From assembly GCA_039916225.1 (NCBI GenBank), contig JBDSLU010000498.1, positions 1 through 13,226 of the forward strand: a stretch of 13,226 nucleotides of DNA, written 5' to 3'. Of the stretch, positions 1 to 8,175 are shown piece by piece. Made by a program: the position numbers and the translations under genes. The notes under the pieces were generated by a model. It ran no database searches. It was not told the DNA's origin and saw nothing but the letters and a program-made list of their open reading frames with translations. Origin of the DNA: JBDSLU01 sp039916225 (GTDB lineage Bacteria > Acidobacteriota > Vicinamibacteria > Vicinamibacterales > Vicinamibacteraceae). The number at the start of each line of letters is the position of its first letter. Position 1 is the stretch's first letter.

Positions 1-1
1 G

Positions 2-127
2 GCTCTCGCCGTGACGGCGGCGACGGGCCTACCCACAGGGACTGTGCCGACCAGCGGCGATCAGCTGCTGCCGTCGGCCGGCTACGAGCAGCGGCAGCTC
101 CAGATCGGCTTCCGCTTCGTGTTCTAG
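2..127 (+). CDS. C-terminal end of a probable TonB-dependent receptor / outer-membrane beta-barrel (5' end outside window)
   Basis: Only the last 41 codons are present, in the frame that ends with TAG at 125-127. The tail reads ...YEQRQLQIGFRFVF: alternating polar and hydrophobic residues, finishing on phenylalanine. That is the usual signature of a final outer-membrane beta-strand recognised by the BAM machinery. Acidobacterial TonB-dependent receptors with a carboxypeptidase-regulatory-like N-terminus commonly end in a very similar QLQxGxRxxF strand, so that is the best guess. Another barrel protein is possible, since no plug domain or TonB box lies inside the window. The gene is convergent with the efflux operon on the other strand. 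Confidence 0.55.
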   Translation, partial: ALAVTAATGLPTGTVPTSGDQLLPSAGYEQRQLQIGFRFVF

Positions 128-167
128 AGAGCTGTCACGTAAAGTTCTTGCCCGTTCAGTTCTCTAG
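124..167. terminator. Hairpin between convergent genes, possible bidirectional terminator
   Basis: An 11-bp inverted repeat, CTAGAGAGCTG at 124-134 and CAGTTCTCTAG at 157-167, pairs fully as RNA with one G-U pair and a 22-nt loop. It includes the stop codon of the upstream gene and lies between two genes that converge. There is no strong T-run after either arm, so it is not a textbook intrinsic terminator. A terminator or 3'-end stabiliser role is inferred from its position. Confidence 0.4.
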
Positions 168-214
168 CCGGGGAGCGCCCTCGTGCGAGTCGGTTCCGTC
201 ATCGACGTTACCGC

Positions 215-1600
215 CTATGGCTGGATCCCGCCGACGGCACGGTAGAGGCCGACCACCGCGGTGAAGACGTCGGCCTCGGCCTGGGCGGCGCTGTCCTCGG
301 CCTGCAGCTCGGTCCGTTCGGCGTCGAGGAGCGACAGGAAGTCGGCGATCCCTTCGCGATAGCGGACGCGGGCGATCGAGGCGGCACGGGCGCTCTCGCG
401 GACCTCGTCGGTGAGCTTGACCAGGCGCTGCTGCCGCTCGCGATAGCTGACGAGGGCGTTCTCGGTCTCCTCGAGGGCCAGCAGAATGGTCTTGTCGTAT
501 TCCGCCAGCGCCTCGCGAGTCGAGGCCCGGGCGCCGCGCAGGCGGGCACGGGCGCTGCCGAGATCGAAGGCGCTCCAGTGCAGCGCCGGCGTCACCGCCC
601 AGGCGCGCGAATCGCTCTTGCCGAAGATGTTGCCCCGCCCGGCCAGCAAGCCGAGCATCCCGGTGAGCGTGATCCGCGGATAGAGATCGGCTACCGCGAC
701 GCCCTCGCCGGCCGCTGTGGCGGCCAGCCGGCGCTCCGCGACGCGTACGTCGGGTCGGCGCTTGAGCAGCTCGCCGGGATCCCCGAGCGGAATCGCCTTG
801 GCGAGGACCGGGTACGGACGCGGCGCCAGATCGACCTTCAGTTGTCCCGGGGCTCGGCCGGTCAGCACCGCCAGCCGGTGCTCCCGCGCCGCCAACGCCG
901 CGCGGAGGGGCGGCAGGCCCGCTTCGATCGCCGATACCCGGGCCGATGCGCTGGCCACATCCTGCTCCTCGCCGAGTCCGGCATCGCGGCGCACGGTGGT
1001 GAGCCGCAGCGTCTCGCGCTGATTCGTCAGGCTGCGATCGAGAACCGACAGCTGCTGCTGGATGCCGCGCAGCTCGAAGTAGTTCCGCGCGACCTCGGCG
1101 GCGACGCTGACGCGCACGCTGTCGAGCGCCGCCGCGAAGCTCTCCGCGTTGGCCGACGCGGCGGCGATCGCCGATCGCACCCGGCCGAAGAAGTCGAGCT
1201 CCCAGACTGCGTCGAAACCGGCTCGATAGGTGTTGATGCGCTGCGGCTCGTCACTGAACCCGGGCTGCGCCTGTTCGCGAACGTCCACGTGGGCGCCGGC
1301 GGTCACGGTCGGGTAACGGCGGCGGCGATCCTCGTCGAACACGGCTCGCGCCTGATCGAGTCGCGCAATCGCCGACTGGACATCGCGGTTGGCGTCGAGT
1401 GCCGCCGCCTCGAGCTGCTCGAGCACCGGATCCTCGAGCTGGCCCCACCAGCGTGGGTCGTAGGCCTGTTTCGATACAGAGGCGTCGTCCCAGTTCGCCA
1501 GCGCCGCCCGTTCGACGGTGGCCGGTGGTGGAGCGATGCGCGCCGCGCAGGCCGCCTGCAGCGCGACCAGAGCGACGAGAGACAGATGACGGATCCGCAT
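215..1600 (-). CDS. NodT-family RND efflux outer-membrane factor lipoprotein (OprM/TolC-type channel)
   Basis: This is the outer-membrane channel of the tripartite pump, forming the exit duct that docks on the periplasmic adaptor. The N-terminus is a short lipoprotein signal with lipobox LQAAC, so the mature protein is probably acylated at that cysteine. Family hallmarks are visible: WELDFFGRVR in the first repeat, RRPDVRVAERRLAA at the start of the second, and long Ala/Arg/Glu-rich helices typical of the alpha-barrel. The length of 461 residues is normal. I chose ATG at 1600 because GAAGGA (complement of 1609-1614) sits 8 nt upstream. A TTG at 1606 would overlap the permease stop by 4 nt but leaves only 2 nt to that ribosome site. 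It is the third gene of the operon and so coupled to the permease. Confidence 0.93.
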   Translation of the reverse strand: MRIRHLSLVALVALQAACAARIAPPPATVERAALANWDDASVSKQAYDPRWWGQLEDPVLEQLEAAALDANRDVQSAIARLDQARAVFDEDRRRRYPTVTAGAHVDVREQAQPGFSDEPQRINTYRAGFDAVWELDFFGRVRSAIAAASANAESFAAALDSVRVSVAAEVARNYFELRGIQQQLSVLDRSLTNQRETLRLTTVRRDAGLGEEQDVASASARVSAIEAGLPPLRAALAAREHRLAVLTGRAPGQLKVDLAPRPYPVLAKAIPLGDPGELLKRRPDVRVAERRLAATAAGEGVAVADLYPRITLTGMLGLLAGRGNIFGKSDSRAWAVTPALHWSAFDLGSARARLRGARASTREALAEYDKTILLALEETENALVSYRERQQRLVKLTDEVRESARAASIARVRYREGIADFLSLLDAERTELQAEDSAAQAEADVFTAVVGLYRAVGGIQP

Positions 1601-1602
1601 GA

Positions 1603-4600
1603 TCAATGTCCTTCGACCGTCGACGGCACCTGCGGGACGACGACCGCGGCCGGGCGCCGCGTCGGGTGCGCCGCCAGCCTTTCGACGACGACGTAGAAAA
1701 CGGGCGTGAGAATCAGGCCGAAGACGGTGACGCCGAGCATGCCGGCGAACACCGCGACACCCATGGCGTGCCGGACCTCGGCTCCAGGACCCGAGGCGAG
1801 CACCAGCGGCACGACGCCCATGATGAAGGCCACCGAGGTCATGAGCACCGGACGCAGGCGGATGCGGCAGGCGTCCAGGATCGCTTCGCGCCGCGACGCT
1901 CCTTCGTGCTCACGCTGTCGCGCGAACTCGACGATCAGGATGGCGTTCTTGCAGGCCAACCCCGCCAGCACCAGGAAGCTGATCTGCGTGAACACATTGT
2001 TGTCGCCGCCCGTCAGCCACACGCCGGTGATGGCGGAGAGCAGGGTCATCGGCACGATCAGGATGACGGTGAGCGGCAGCGACCAGCTTTCGTACTGCGC
2101 CGCGAGCACGCCGTAGACCAGGAGCACGCACAGCGGAAAGATCAGGAACATGGTGTTGCCCGACACGACGTCCTGGTAGGCCAGCTCGGTCCATTCGAAC
2201 GCCATGCCGTTCGGCAGCGAGCGCCCGAGGATCTTCGTGATGGCTGCCTGCGCCTGCCCCGAGCTGTAGCCCGGCGCCGGACCGCCGCTGATCTCTGCCG
2301 CCGGATAGCCGTTGTAGTGCATCACCTGATCCGGCCCGTAGCTCCGCGTCACCTTCAGCACCGATCCGAGCGGCACCATCTCGCCACGGCTGTTGCGCGT
2401 CTTGAGCTGCCCGATCTGCTCCGGCTGCATGCGGAACGACGACTCGGCCTGGACGTTGACCTGGTAGGTGCGCCCGAAGCGGTTGAAGTCGTTGGCGTAG
2501 AGCGAGCCGAGGTAGACCTGCAGGGTGTCGAACACGTCGGTCAGCGGGATGCCGTAGGTCTTGACCCGCTCGCGATCGACCTGGACGTCGATCTGCGGCA
2601 CGCTGACCTGGAAGCTCGAGAACAGCCCAGCCAGCGACGGATCCTGCGACCCGGTCATGGCCGCGCTCTGCGTCTGCTTGTAGAGCTCCTCGAAGCCGAG
2701 GCCGGCGCGATCCTCGATGTACAGCTTGAAGCCGCCGACCTGGCCGAGCCCCTGGACCGGTGGGGGCGGGAAGATGGCGACGAAGGCGTCCTGGATGCTG
2801 CCGAAGCGCTGATTCAGTTCGGCCACCACGCTGTTCGCATCCAGCCCCTTGCCGCCGGCGCGGTCGTGCGACGGCTTCAGGACGATGAAGGCGATGCCGG
2901 TGTTCGGCGCGTTCACGAAGCCGTTGATCGACAGGCCAGGGAACGCCACCGAGTTGGCCACCGCGGGATGCGCCATCGCCAGCGACGACATCTGCCGGAT
3001 GACGCGCTCGGTGCGATCCAGCGTCGCCCCGTCGGGCAACTGCGCGAACGCCACCAGGTAGTCCTTGTCCTGCGGCGGGATGAACCCCTGCGGCACCATC
3101 TTGAACGCCGACCCGGTGACGCCAATCAACGCGACGTAGAGCACCAGGGCGACCGCCGCCACCCGCAGCACCCGGGCGACGCCGCCGGCGTAGAACGACG
3201 AGCCGCGGGCGAACGCCCAGTTGAAGCCGCGGAAGAACCAGCCGAAGGTGCGATCGATGCCGCGCTGCAGCAGGTCACGAGGCGCTCCGTGCGCCCGCAG
3301 CAGGCGCGACGCCAGCGCCGGGCTCAGGGTCAGCGAATTGAACGCCGAGATGACCGTCGAGATGGCGATGGTCAGGGCGAACTGCCGGTAGAACTGCCCG
3401 GTCAGGCCGCTGATGAAGGCGGTCGGGATGAAGACCGCGCCGAGCACCAGGGCGATGGCGATGATCGGCCCGGACACTTCCTGCATGGCCAGCCTGGTCG
3501 CCTCCATCGGCGGCTGTCCCAGCTCGATGTGCCGCTCGACGTTCTCGACCACGACGATGGCGTCGTCGACGACGATGCCGATGGCCAGCACGAGACCGAA
3601 GAGCGACAGCGTGTTCAGCGAGAACCCGAGCGCCAGCATGACGGCGAAGGTGCCGACCAGGGAGACGGGGACGGCGACGAGCGGGATGATCGACGCGCGC
3701 CACGTCTGCAGGAAGACCACGACCACGATCACCACGAGCAGGATCGCCTCGAACAGCGTGTGCGAGACCGCGTTGATCGACTCGCGCACGAACACCGTCG
3801 GGTCGTAGACGATGCGATAGTCGACGCCGGCCGGGAAGCTCTGCTTCAGCCGCTCCATCGTCGCGTGGACATCGTCGGACGCCTGCAGCGCGTTGGTGCC
3901 GGGACGCTGGAAGACGCCAATCGCCACGGCCGGCTTGTTGTCGAGCAGGCTGCGGAGCGAGTAGCGGCTCGAGCCGAGCTCGAGTCGGGCGACGTCGCCG
4001 AGATGGGTGATCTGCCCGTCGTCGGTCGCCCGTACGACGATGTTGGCGAATTCGGCTTCCGTCGTCAGCCGGCCCTGCGTGTTGATCGACAGCTGGAACG
4101 TGGCGTCCGAGGGGGCCGGCGGCGCGCCGAGGACGCCGGCGGCGACCTGCACGTTCTGCTCGCGGATGGCGCGGACGACGTCGCTGGTGGTGAGCTGGCG
4201 CGAGGCCAGGCGATCCGGATCCAGCCAGACGCGCATGCTGTACTCGCCGGCGCCGAAGACCTGGACGGCGCCGACGCCGCCGATGCGGGAGATCTCGTCC
4301 TTGACGCGCAGGTGCGCGTAGTTCGACAGGTAGAGCATGTCGTAGCGCTCGTCCGGCGACACGAGGTGCACCACCATGATGAAGTCCGGCGAGGCCTTCT
4401 CGGTGGTGACGCCGATGCGCTGCACGTCCTGCGGCAGGCGCGGCAGCGTCTGCGCGACGCGGTTCTGCACCTGCACCTGGGCGTTGTCGAGGTCGGTCCC
4501 GAGCGCGAAGGTGATGGTGAGCTGCAGGGCGCCGTCCGAGGTCGCCTGCGAGAACATGTAGAGCATCCCGTCGACGCCGTTCATCTGTTGCTCGAGCGGC

Positions 4601-4794
4601 GCGGCGACGGTCTCGGCGATCACCTTGGGGTTGGCGCCGGGGAACACCGCGCGCACGACCACCGTCGGCGGCACGACGCCGGGGAATTCACTGATCGGCA
4701 GCCGGAACAGCGCCAGGAGCCCGCCGACGACGATCAGGAGCGACAGGACGATGGCGAAGATCGGCCGGGTGATGAAGAACGACGCGAACCTCAC
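1603..4794 (-). CDS. RND multidrug efflux permease, HAE1 family (AcrB/MexF-like)
   Basis: This is the inner-membrane proton-driven pump of the tripartite system. The length of 1063 residues and the architecture match HAE1 permeases: TM1 near residues 10-30, a large periplasmic porter loop, a TM2-TM6 cluster at about 340-495, a second porter loop, and a C-terminal TM bundle. The proton-relay pair is seen as D410-D411 in GIVVDDAIVVVENVER of TM4. The matching lysine of TM10 is in CKNAILIVEFA. The N-terminus MRFASFFITRPIFA and the sequence overall look MexF-like, so aromatic or amphiphilic drugs are plausible substrates, but specificity cannot be read. The start is GTG at 4794, supported by GGAGG 6 nt upstream, and it overlaps the adaptor stop (GTGA). 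It is intact, with no frameshift seen. Confidence 0.97.
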   Translation of the reverse strand: MRFASFFITRPIFAIVLSLLIVVGGLLALFRLPISEFPGVVPPTVVVRAVFPGANPKVIAETVAAPLEQQMNGVDGMLYMFSQATSDGALQLTITFALGTDLDNAQVQVQNRVAQTLPRLPQDVQRIGVTTEKASPDFIMVVHLVSPDERYDMLYLSNYAHLRVKDEISRIGGVGAVQVFGAGEYSMRVWLDPDRLASRQLTTSDVVRAIREQNVQVAAGVLGAPPAPSDATFQLSINTQGRLTTEAEFANIVVRATDDGQITHLGDVARLELGSSRYSLRSLLDNKPAVAIGVFQRPGTNALQASDDVHATMERLKQSFPAGVDYRIVYDPTVFVRESINAVSHTLFEAILLVVIVVVVFLQTWRASIIPLVAVPVSLVGTFAVMLALGFSLNTLSLFGLVLAIGIVVDDAIVVVENVERHIELGQPPMEATRLAMQEVSGPIIAIALVLGAVFIPTAFISGLTGQFYRQFALTIAISTVISAFNSLTLSPALASRLLRAHGAPRDLLQRGIDRTFGWFFRGFNWAFARGSSFYAGGVARVLRVAAVALVLYVALIGVTGSAFKMVPQGFIPPQDKDYLVAFAQLPDGATLDRTERVIRQMSSLAMAHPAVANSVAFPGLSINGFVNAPNTGIAFIVLKPSHDRAGGKGLDANSVVAELNQRFGSIQDAFVAIFPPPPVQGLGQVGGFKLYIEDRAGLGFEELYKQTQSAAMTGSQDPSLAGLFSSFQVSVPQIDVQVDRERVKTYGIPLTDVFDTLQVYLGSLYANDFNRFGRTYQVNVQAESSFRMQPEQIGQLKTRNSRGEMVPLGSVLKVTRSYGPDQVMHYNGYPAAEISGGPAPGYSSGQAQAAITKILGRSLPNGMAFEWTELAYQDVVSGNTMFLIFPLCVLLVYGVLAAQYESWSLPLTVILIVPMTLLSAITGVWLTGGDNNVFTQISFLVLAGLACKNAILIVEFARQREHEGASRREAILDACRIRLRPVLMTSVAFIMGVVPLVLASGPGAEVRHAMGVAVFAGMLGVTVFGLILTPVFYVVVERLAAHPTRRPAAVVVPQVPSTVEGH
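1609..1614 (-). promoter_or_regulatory. Ribosome binding site deciding the outer-membrane factor start
   Basis: On the minus strand this reads GAAGGA, 8 nt before ATG at 1600 and only 2 nt before the TTG at 1606. The spacing favours the ATG. The site lies inside the last codons of the permease gene, as expected for translational coupling. Confidence 0.6.
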
Positions 4795-6002
4795 TGGGCA
4801 CCTCCGGCCGGTGCGGCGGTGGCGCCCATCGCCGCGACTGTGGCCTCGGCCCGCGAGCCGGGGCGGACGCGCTGCAGGCCGTTGACCACGACCAGCTCGC
4901 CCGGCTTGAGGCCGCTGCGGACGACGCGGAGCCCGTCGACGAGGGGGCCGAGCGTCACGGTGCGCGAGGCGATGACCTTGTCGGCGCCGACGACCAGCAC
5001 GTAGCGCCGATCGAGATCGGTGCCGACGGCGCGATCTTCGACCATGACGCCCTTGTAGGCGACCGTGCCGGGCAGCCGCAGCCTGACGAAGAGGCCTGGC
5101 GTCAGTCGACGGTCGGCGTTCGTGAACACCGCGCGGCCGCGGATCGTGCCCGTGGAGGGATCGAGCTGGTTGTCGAGGAACTGGAGCGTGCCGCCATGCG
5201 GGAACGTCTGCTCGTCGGCGAGCGCCATCTGGATCGGCAGGTCACCGGCGCCCTTGCCGTGCTGGCGGACGCGCTCCCCATAGCGCAGGAACGTCTGCTC
5301 GTCGGCGTCGAAGGCGGCGTAGATCGGATCGACGGAGACGACCGTCGTGAGCAGCGTCGCTTCGCCCTGTCCGCCGGAGACGAGGTTGCCGCGGGTGACG
5401 AGCGCGCGGCTGACGCGGCCGGCGATCGGCGACACCACGCGGGTGAACTCGAGGTCGAGCTGGGCGGCGCGGAGACCGGCGGCGACGGCGTCGACCCGGG
5501 CCGTCGCTTCGCCCGCCGCGCCGCTGCGGCGCTCGCGTTCCTCGAGCGACATCGCGTTCTCCGTCGCCAGGCGCTCGGCGCGGCGCATCTCGGAGGTCGT
5601 GCGATCGCGCGCCGCCATGGCCTGCGCGAGCTCGGCCTTGAGTCGTTCGACCTGAGCGACGAAGGGGCGATCGTCGAGCTGAAACAGCAGCTGCCCCTGG
5701 CGGACGAGGCTGCCTTCCTCGAAGCTCACGTTCGAGAGGAGGCCGGACACGCGCGGCCGGACGCCCACGGACTGCACGGGCTCCAGGCGGCCGGTGAACT
5801 CATCCCACTCGGTCACGTCGCGGGCGACCGCGGCGGCGGCCGTGACCTGGGGGAGGGGCGGCGCGGCGGCAGCGGTCTCGACGCGGCTGCAGGCCGCGAC
5901 GAGCGGACCCAGGGTCAGGAGGAGGCCCAGAACCATGAAACGAAGAGGCGCAGCCGGGAGGGTCGGCGACGAAGGCAGGCGGTTCGACATGCCGTAAAGC
6001 AT
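4791..6002 (-). CDS. RND efflux periplasmic adaptor lipoprotein (membrane fusion protein, MexE/AcrA-like)
   Basis: This adaptor bridges the permease and the outer-membrane channel. Visible in order: a signal peptide with lipobox LVAAC (Cys38 from this start); a beta-barrel/lipoyl entry, GRLEPVQSVGVRPRVSGL, around residues 71-90; a coiled-coil hairpin at about 110-185, rich in Ala, Glu and Arg; a lipoyl return with SPIAGRVSRALVTRGNLV near 190-210; then the beta-barrel and membrane-proximal domains, including DPSTGTIRGRAVF and the TPGLFVRLRL strand. At 403 residues it is of normal length. ATG at 6002 and ATG at 5990 are both possible: the later one begins MSNRLPS, a cleaner lipoprotein signal, and neither has a good ribosome site. 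It is the first gene of the operon and divergent from the sensor kinase. Confidence 0.94.
   Translation of the reverse strand: MLYGMSNRLPSSPTLPAAPLRFMVLGLLLTLGPLVAACSRVETAAAAPPLPQVTAAAAVARDVTEWDEFTGRLEPVQSVGVRPRVSGLLSNVSFEEGSLVRQGQLLFQLDDRPFVAQVERLKAELAQAMAARDRTTSEMRRAERLATENAMSLEERERRSGAAGEATARVDAVAAGLRAAQLDLEFTRVVSPIAGRVSRALVTRGNLVSGGQGEATLLTTVVSVDPIYAAFDADEQTFLRYGERVRQHGKGAGDLPIQMALADEQTFPHGGTLQFLDNQLDPSTGTIRGRAVFTNADRRLTPGLFVRLRLPGTVAYKGVMVEDRAVGTDLDRRYVLVVGADKVIASRTVTLGPLVDGLRVVRSGLKPGELVVVNGLQRVRPGSRAEATVAAMGATAAPAGGAQ
4801..4805 (-). promoter_or_regulatory. Shine-Dalgarno site of the permease
   Basis: The complement reads GGAGG with a 6-nt spacer to the GTG start at 4794. It lies inside the 3' end of the adaptor gene and confirms the non-ATG start and the 4-nt GTGA overlap. 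Confidence 0.7.
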
Positions 6003-6108
6003 TGGTCCTGGGCCCGTCCCTTCACAATCCGGCAGATAGCCGATGTCGAAGTGCCCCTTCCGCTACAGGTCACGGTGCTCCTTCCGCCCGAGTGCAGAAT
6101 CGGCCAAA

Positions 6109-6130
6109 AGGACGAGAGGCGAGTCGTCCT
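6109..6130. promoter_or_regulatory. Perfect 7-bp dyad with 8-nt centre, candidate operator
   Basis: AGGACGA at 6109-6115 and TCGTCCT at 6124-6130 are exact inverted repeats separated by 8 nt. They lie in the middle of the divergent region between the adaptor and the kinase. Half-site spacing of about 15 nt centre to centre is compatible with a dimeric regulator binding two faces of the helix. The neighbouring NarL-type response regulator is the obvious candidate, but this is inference from position. Confidence 0.4.
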
Positions 6131-6147
6131 GTTGACGGGTGGTCGGA

Positions 6148-6160
6148 GAGCGGTCCGCTC
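6148..6160. promoter_or_regulatory. 13-nt palindrome abutting the -10-like box of the kinase gene
   Basis: GAGCGG at 6148-6153 and CCGCTC at 6155-6160 form a perfect palindrome around one central base. It ends 3 nt before the -10-like box at 6164, where a bound protein would compete with or contact RNA polymerase. There is no recognisable -35 box at the usual distance, so the promoter might need an activator here. A chance palindrome in GC-rich DNA is the alternative. Confidence 0.35.
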
Positions 6161-6163
6161 CCG

Positions 6164-6176
6164 CATAATCGGGACA
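6164..6176 (+). promoter_or_regulatory. -10-like box placed for a leaderless kinase transcript
   Basis: CATAAT at 6164-6169 differs from TATAAT at one base and is rare AT-rich sequence in this region. The kinase ATG begins at 6176, 7 nt after the box, which is about where transcription would begin. No Shine-Dalgarno sequence precedes the ATG. TTGACG at 6132-6137 is 26 nt upstream of the box, too far for a normal sigma-70 -35 element. A leaderless mRNA is therefore a reasonable reading, though unproven. Confidence 0.4.
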
Positions 6177-7498
6177 TGTCTGCATCCGCAGAGTCGCCGC
6201 AACCGCTGGTGCTCGATCCGTCGCCTGCGCCGGAGGTCGAGATCGCCGAGCTGAAGGCCGAGTTGCGGGCGTTACGCGACGATCATCAGCGGGCCGAGTG
6301 CATGGCGTCGATCCAGAAAGACGCCGTCCAGCTCGCGCTCGATCTGCTGGTCTCGCATCCCGACCTGCGCGGCTTCTTCAAGGTCTTCATCAAGCGGCTG
6401 GTCGACGATGCGGAGGCGCACGCCTGCGGCGTCTGGCTGCTCGACGAGGACACCGGCGGGTGCGAGCTGTGGATGGCGAACATCGGCGGCGACACGCTGA
6501 CGGCCGAAAGCGCCGGCTGGAGCGCCCTCGACATGCCCCGCGAGAGCATGAGCCGCCATCTGCTCGCGTGCGACGAGGCGCGCGGGACGATGCTCGAGTA
6601 CGACGGCGACGACGCCCGCCTCCCCGAGGCCGTGCGCGCCTTCAACGCCGCCGCCGGGGTGAACGGACTCCTGGTCGCGCCGCTGCAACTGTCGCCGCGG
6701 ACGCTCGGCTGGGTCACGCTCTCGAGCCGGAACGAGGACGAATGCGACCGCACCTGGCGCCGCGCGCTCCTCGACGCCACGGCGCGGCAGGCCACGCTCG
6801 CCCTCTACTACAGCCGCCTGGTCGATCGCAGCCTGCTCGAGGCGCGTCGTCAGGCCGTCCTCGAAGAGCGCAATCGCATCGCCCGCGACATCCACGACAC
6901 GCTGGCGCAGGGCTTCGGCGCCATCCTGATGCAGCTGCAGTCGGCGCAGCGTGCCGGCGGCGCGGCGCTGCCGCCCTCCGCGGCCCGCGGCCTGGAGACC
7001 GCGGTCCACCTGGCGCGCACGCATCTCATCGAAGCGCGTCGCTCGGTAGCGGCGCTACGGCCGCACTCGGCCGACCGCGAGGACGTCGCCACGGCGCTGC
7101 GGCGCATGGTCGATCTGGCGCAGCGCACCGGCGACGTGCCGGTCGAGCTCGTCGTCGACGATCTGCCGGAGTTCGAGGCCGGCGTCGAGCGCGAGATCAG
7201 CGGTATCGCGCAGGAAGCGCTGACCAACGCCGTCCGTCACGCCCGCGGCCACCGCATCGTCGTCCGCGCCGGCGGCGTGCGCGGCGTCGGGTTCCGCCTC
7301 TCGGTGGCCGACGACGGACGCGGCATCGCCAACGATCGGCTGACGGCCGGCTTCGGCATGACCAGCATGCGCGAGCGGGCCGAGCGGATCGGCGCGTCGC
7401 TGACGTTCGTGACCGCGCCGCGCGCGGGCACCGAGGTCGTGCTCGCGTGGCAGCCGCCGGCCTTCTCGATTCCGCGAGCCGCCGATGGCGACCGCTGA
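6176..7498 (+). CDS. Cytoplasmic GAF-domain sensor histidine kinase, NarL/DesK type (HisKA_3)
   Basis: This is the sensor of a two-component system. No membrane segment or signal peptide is seen in its 440 residues, so it acts in the cytoplasm. A short coiled coil (about 20-45) leads into a GAF-like domain (about 45-205) with several cysteines (C84, C96, C132, C190). The dimerisation/phosphoacceptor motif is ERNRIARDIHDTLAQGF with H240. The ATPase has N-box EALTNAVRHA (N351), G1 box DDGRGI (D380), and the GFGMTSMRERA G2 segment. I chose ATG at 6176 because the upstream in-frame extension to 6002 shows no domain and would overlap the adaptor start and the control region. It overlaps the response regulator by 14 nt and is divergent from the efflux operon, which it probably controls. 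Confidence 0.92.
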   Translation: MSASAESPQPLVLDPSPAPEVEIAELKAELRALRDDHQRAECMASIQKDAVQLALDLLVSHPDLRGFFKVFIKRLVDDAEAHACGVWLLDEDTGGCELWMANIGGDTLTAESAGWSALDMPRESMSRHLLACDEARGTMLEYDGDDARLPEAVRAFNAAAGVNGLLVAPLQLSPRTLGWVTLSSRNEDECDRTWRRALLDATARQATLALYYSRLVDRSLLEARRQAVLEERNRIARDIHDTLAQGFGAILMQLQSAQRAGGAALPPSAARGLETAVHLARTHLIEARRSVAALRPHSADREDVATALRRMVDLAQRTGDVPVELVVDDLPEFEAGVEREISGIAQEALTNAVRHARGHRIVVRAGGVRGVGFRLSVADDGRGIANDRLTAGFGMTSMRERAERIGASLTFVTAPRAGTEVVLAWQPPAFSIPRAADGDR

Positions 7499-8150
7499 TC
7501 CGGGCGTCGACCCCGCCGTGACGACGACGGCGCAGGCGCGCGTCCTGCTCGTGGACGACCATTCGCTGCTGCGCACCGGCGTCGCCAACATCATCAACCA
7601 GGAGCCCGATCTCGAAGTCGTGGCCGAAGCGGCCAACGGTCGCGACGCCATCGACGCGTTCCTGGTGCACCATCCCGACGTCGTGCTGATGGATCTGCGG
7701 ATGCCGGGCATGGAAGGCGTGGAAGCGGTGCAGCAGATTCGCGCCATCGATCCCCAGGCGCGCGTCATCATCCTCACCACCTACGACGCCGACGAGGACA
7801 TCGCGCGGGCGCTGCAGGCCGGGGCCAAGGCCTACATCCTCAAGGACATCGCCGCCGACGCCCTGGTCACCTGCATCCGCGACGTGCTGGCCGGGAAGAC
7901 CTATCTGGCACCCTCCGCCGCCGCTAAACTCGCCGAGCGCGTGACGCAGGTGCAGCTGACGCCGCGCGAGCTCGCCGCACTGCAGCTGATGGCCAACGGC
8001 AGCAGCAACAAGGAAATCGCCGTGGCGCTGAAGATCTCCGAGCGGACCGTGAAGAGTCACCTCGCCCACCTCTTCGACAAGCTGCAGGTCACGAGCCGCA
8101 CCGAAGCGGTGCGCGTCGCCACCCGCCGCGGCCTCGTCCGTTTCGATTGA
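7485..8150 (+). CDS. NarL/FixJ-family response regulator (REC + LuxR-type HTH)
   Basis: This is the phosphorylation-controlled transcription factor partner of the upstream kinase. The receiver domain (about 18-135) has the acidic pair D24-D25, phospho-acceptor D70 in VVLMDLRMPG, the switch threonine at T98/T99 in IILTTYD, and K120 in YILKD. The C-terminal LuxR-type helix-turn-helix (about 137-205) has LTPRELAALQLMANGSSNKEIA and ISERTVKSHLAHLFDKL. The length of 221 is standard. The start overlaps the kinase end by 14 nt, indicating coupled expression. The first 15 or so residues are extra to the receiver fold, so a GTG start about 11 codons later is possible. Likely targets are the divergent promoters at 6003-6175. 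Confidence 0.95.
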   Translation: MATADPGVDPAVTTTAQARVLLVDDHSLLRTGVANIINQEPDLEVVAEAANGRDAIDAFLVHHPDVVLMDLRMPGMEGVEAVQQIRAIDPQARVIILTTYDADEDIARALQAGAKAYILKDIAADALVTCIRDVLAGKTYLAPSAAAKLAERVTQVQLTPRELAALQLMANGSSNKEIAVALKISERTVKSHLAHLFDKLQVTSRTEAVRVATRRGLVRFD

Positions 8151-8175
8151 CCCGACCCTGACTGGAGACGTCGTG

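Noticed and set aside
1606..5004. An 1132-codon open frame on the plus strand, opposite the permease and part of the adaptor
   Set aside because: It is antisense to clearly real genes, has the Arg/Asp/His/Gln-rich composition of a GC-rich shadow frame, and shows no domain, signal or membrane pattern.
6132..6169. TTGACG and CATAAT as a standard sigma-70 promoter
   Set aside because: The spacer is 26 nt, well outside the usual 16-18 nt; only the -10-like box is kept as a candidate.
6002..6175. N-terminal extension of the sensor kinase starting from TTG 6002
   Set aside because: The extension shows no domain or helix pattern and would run through the dyads and the -10-like box; ATG at 6176 gives a normal kinase.
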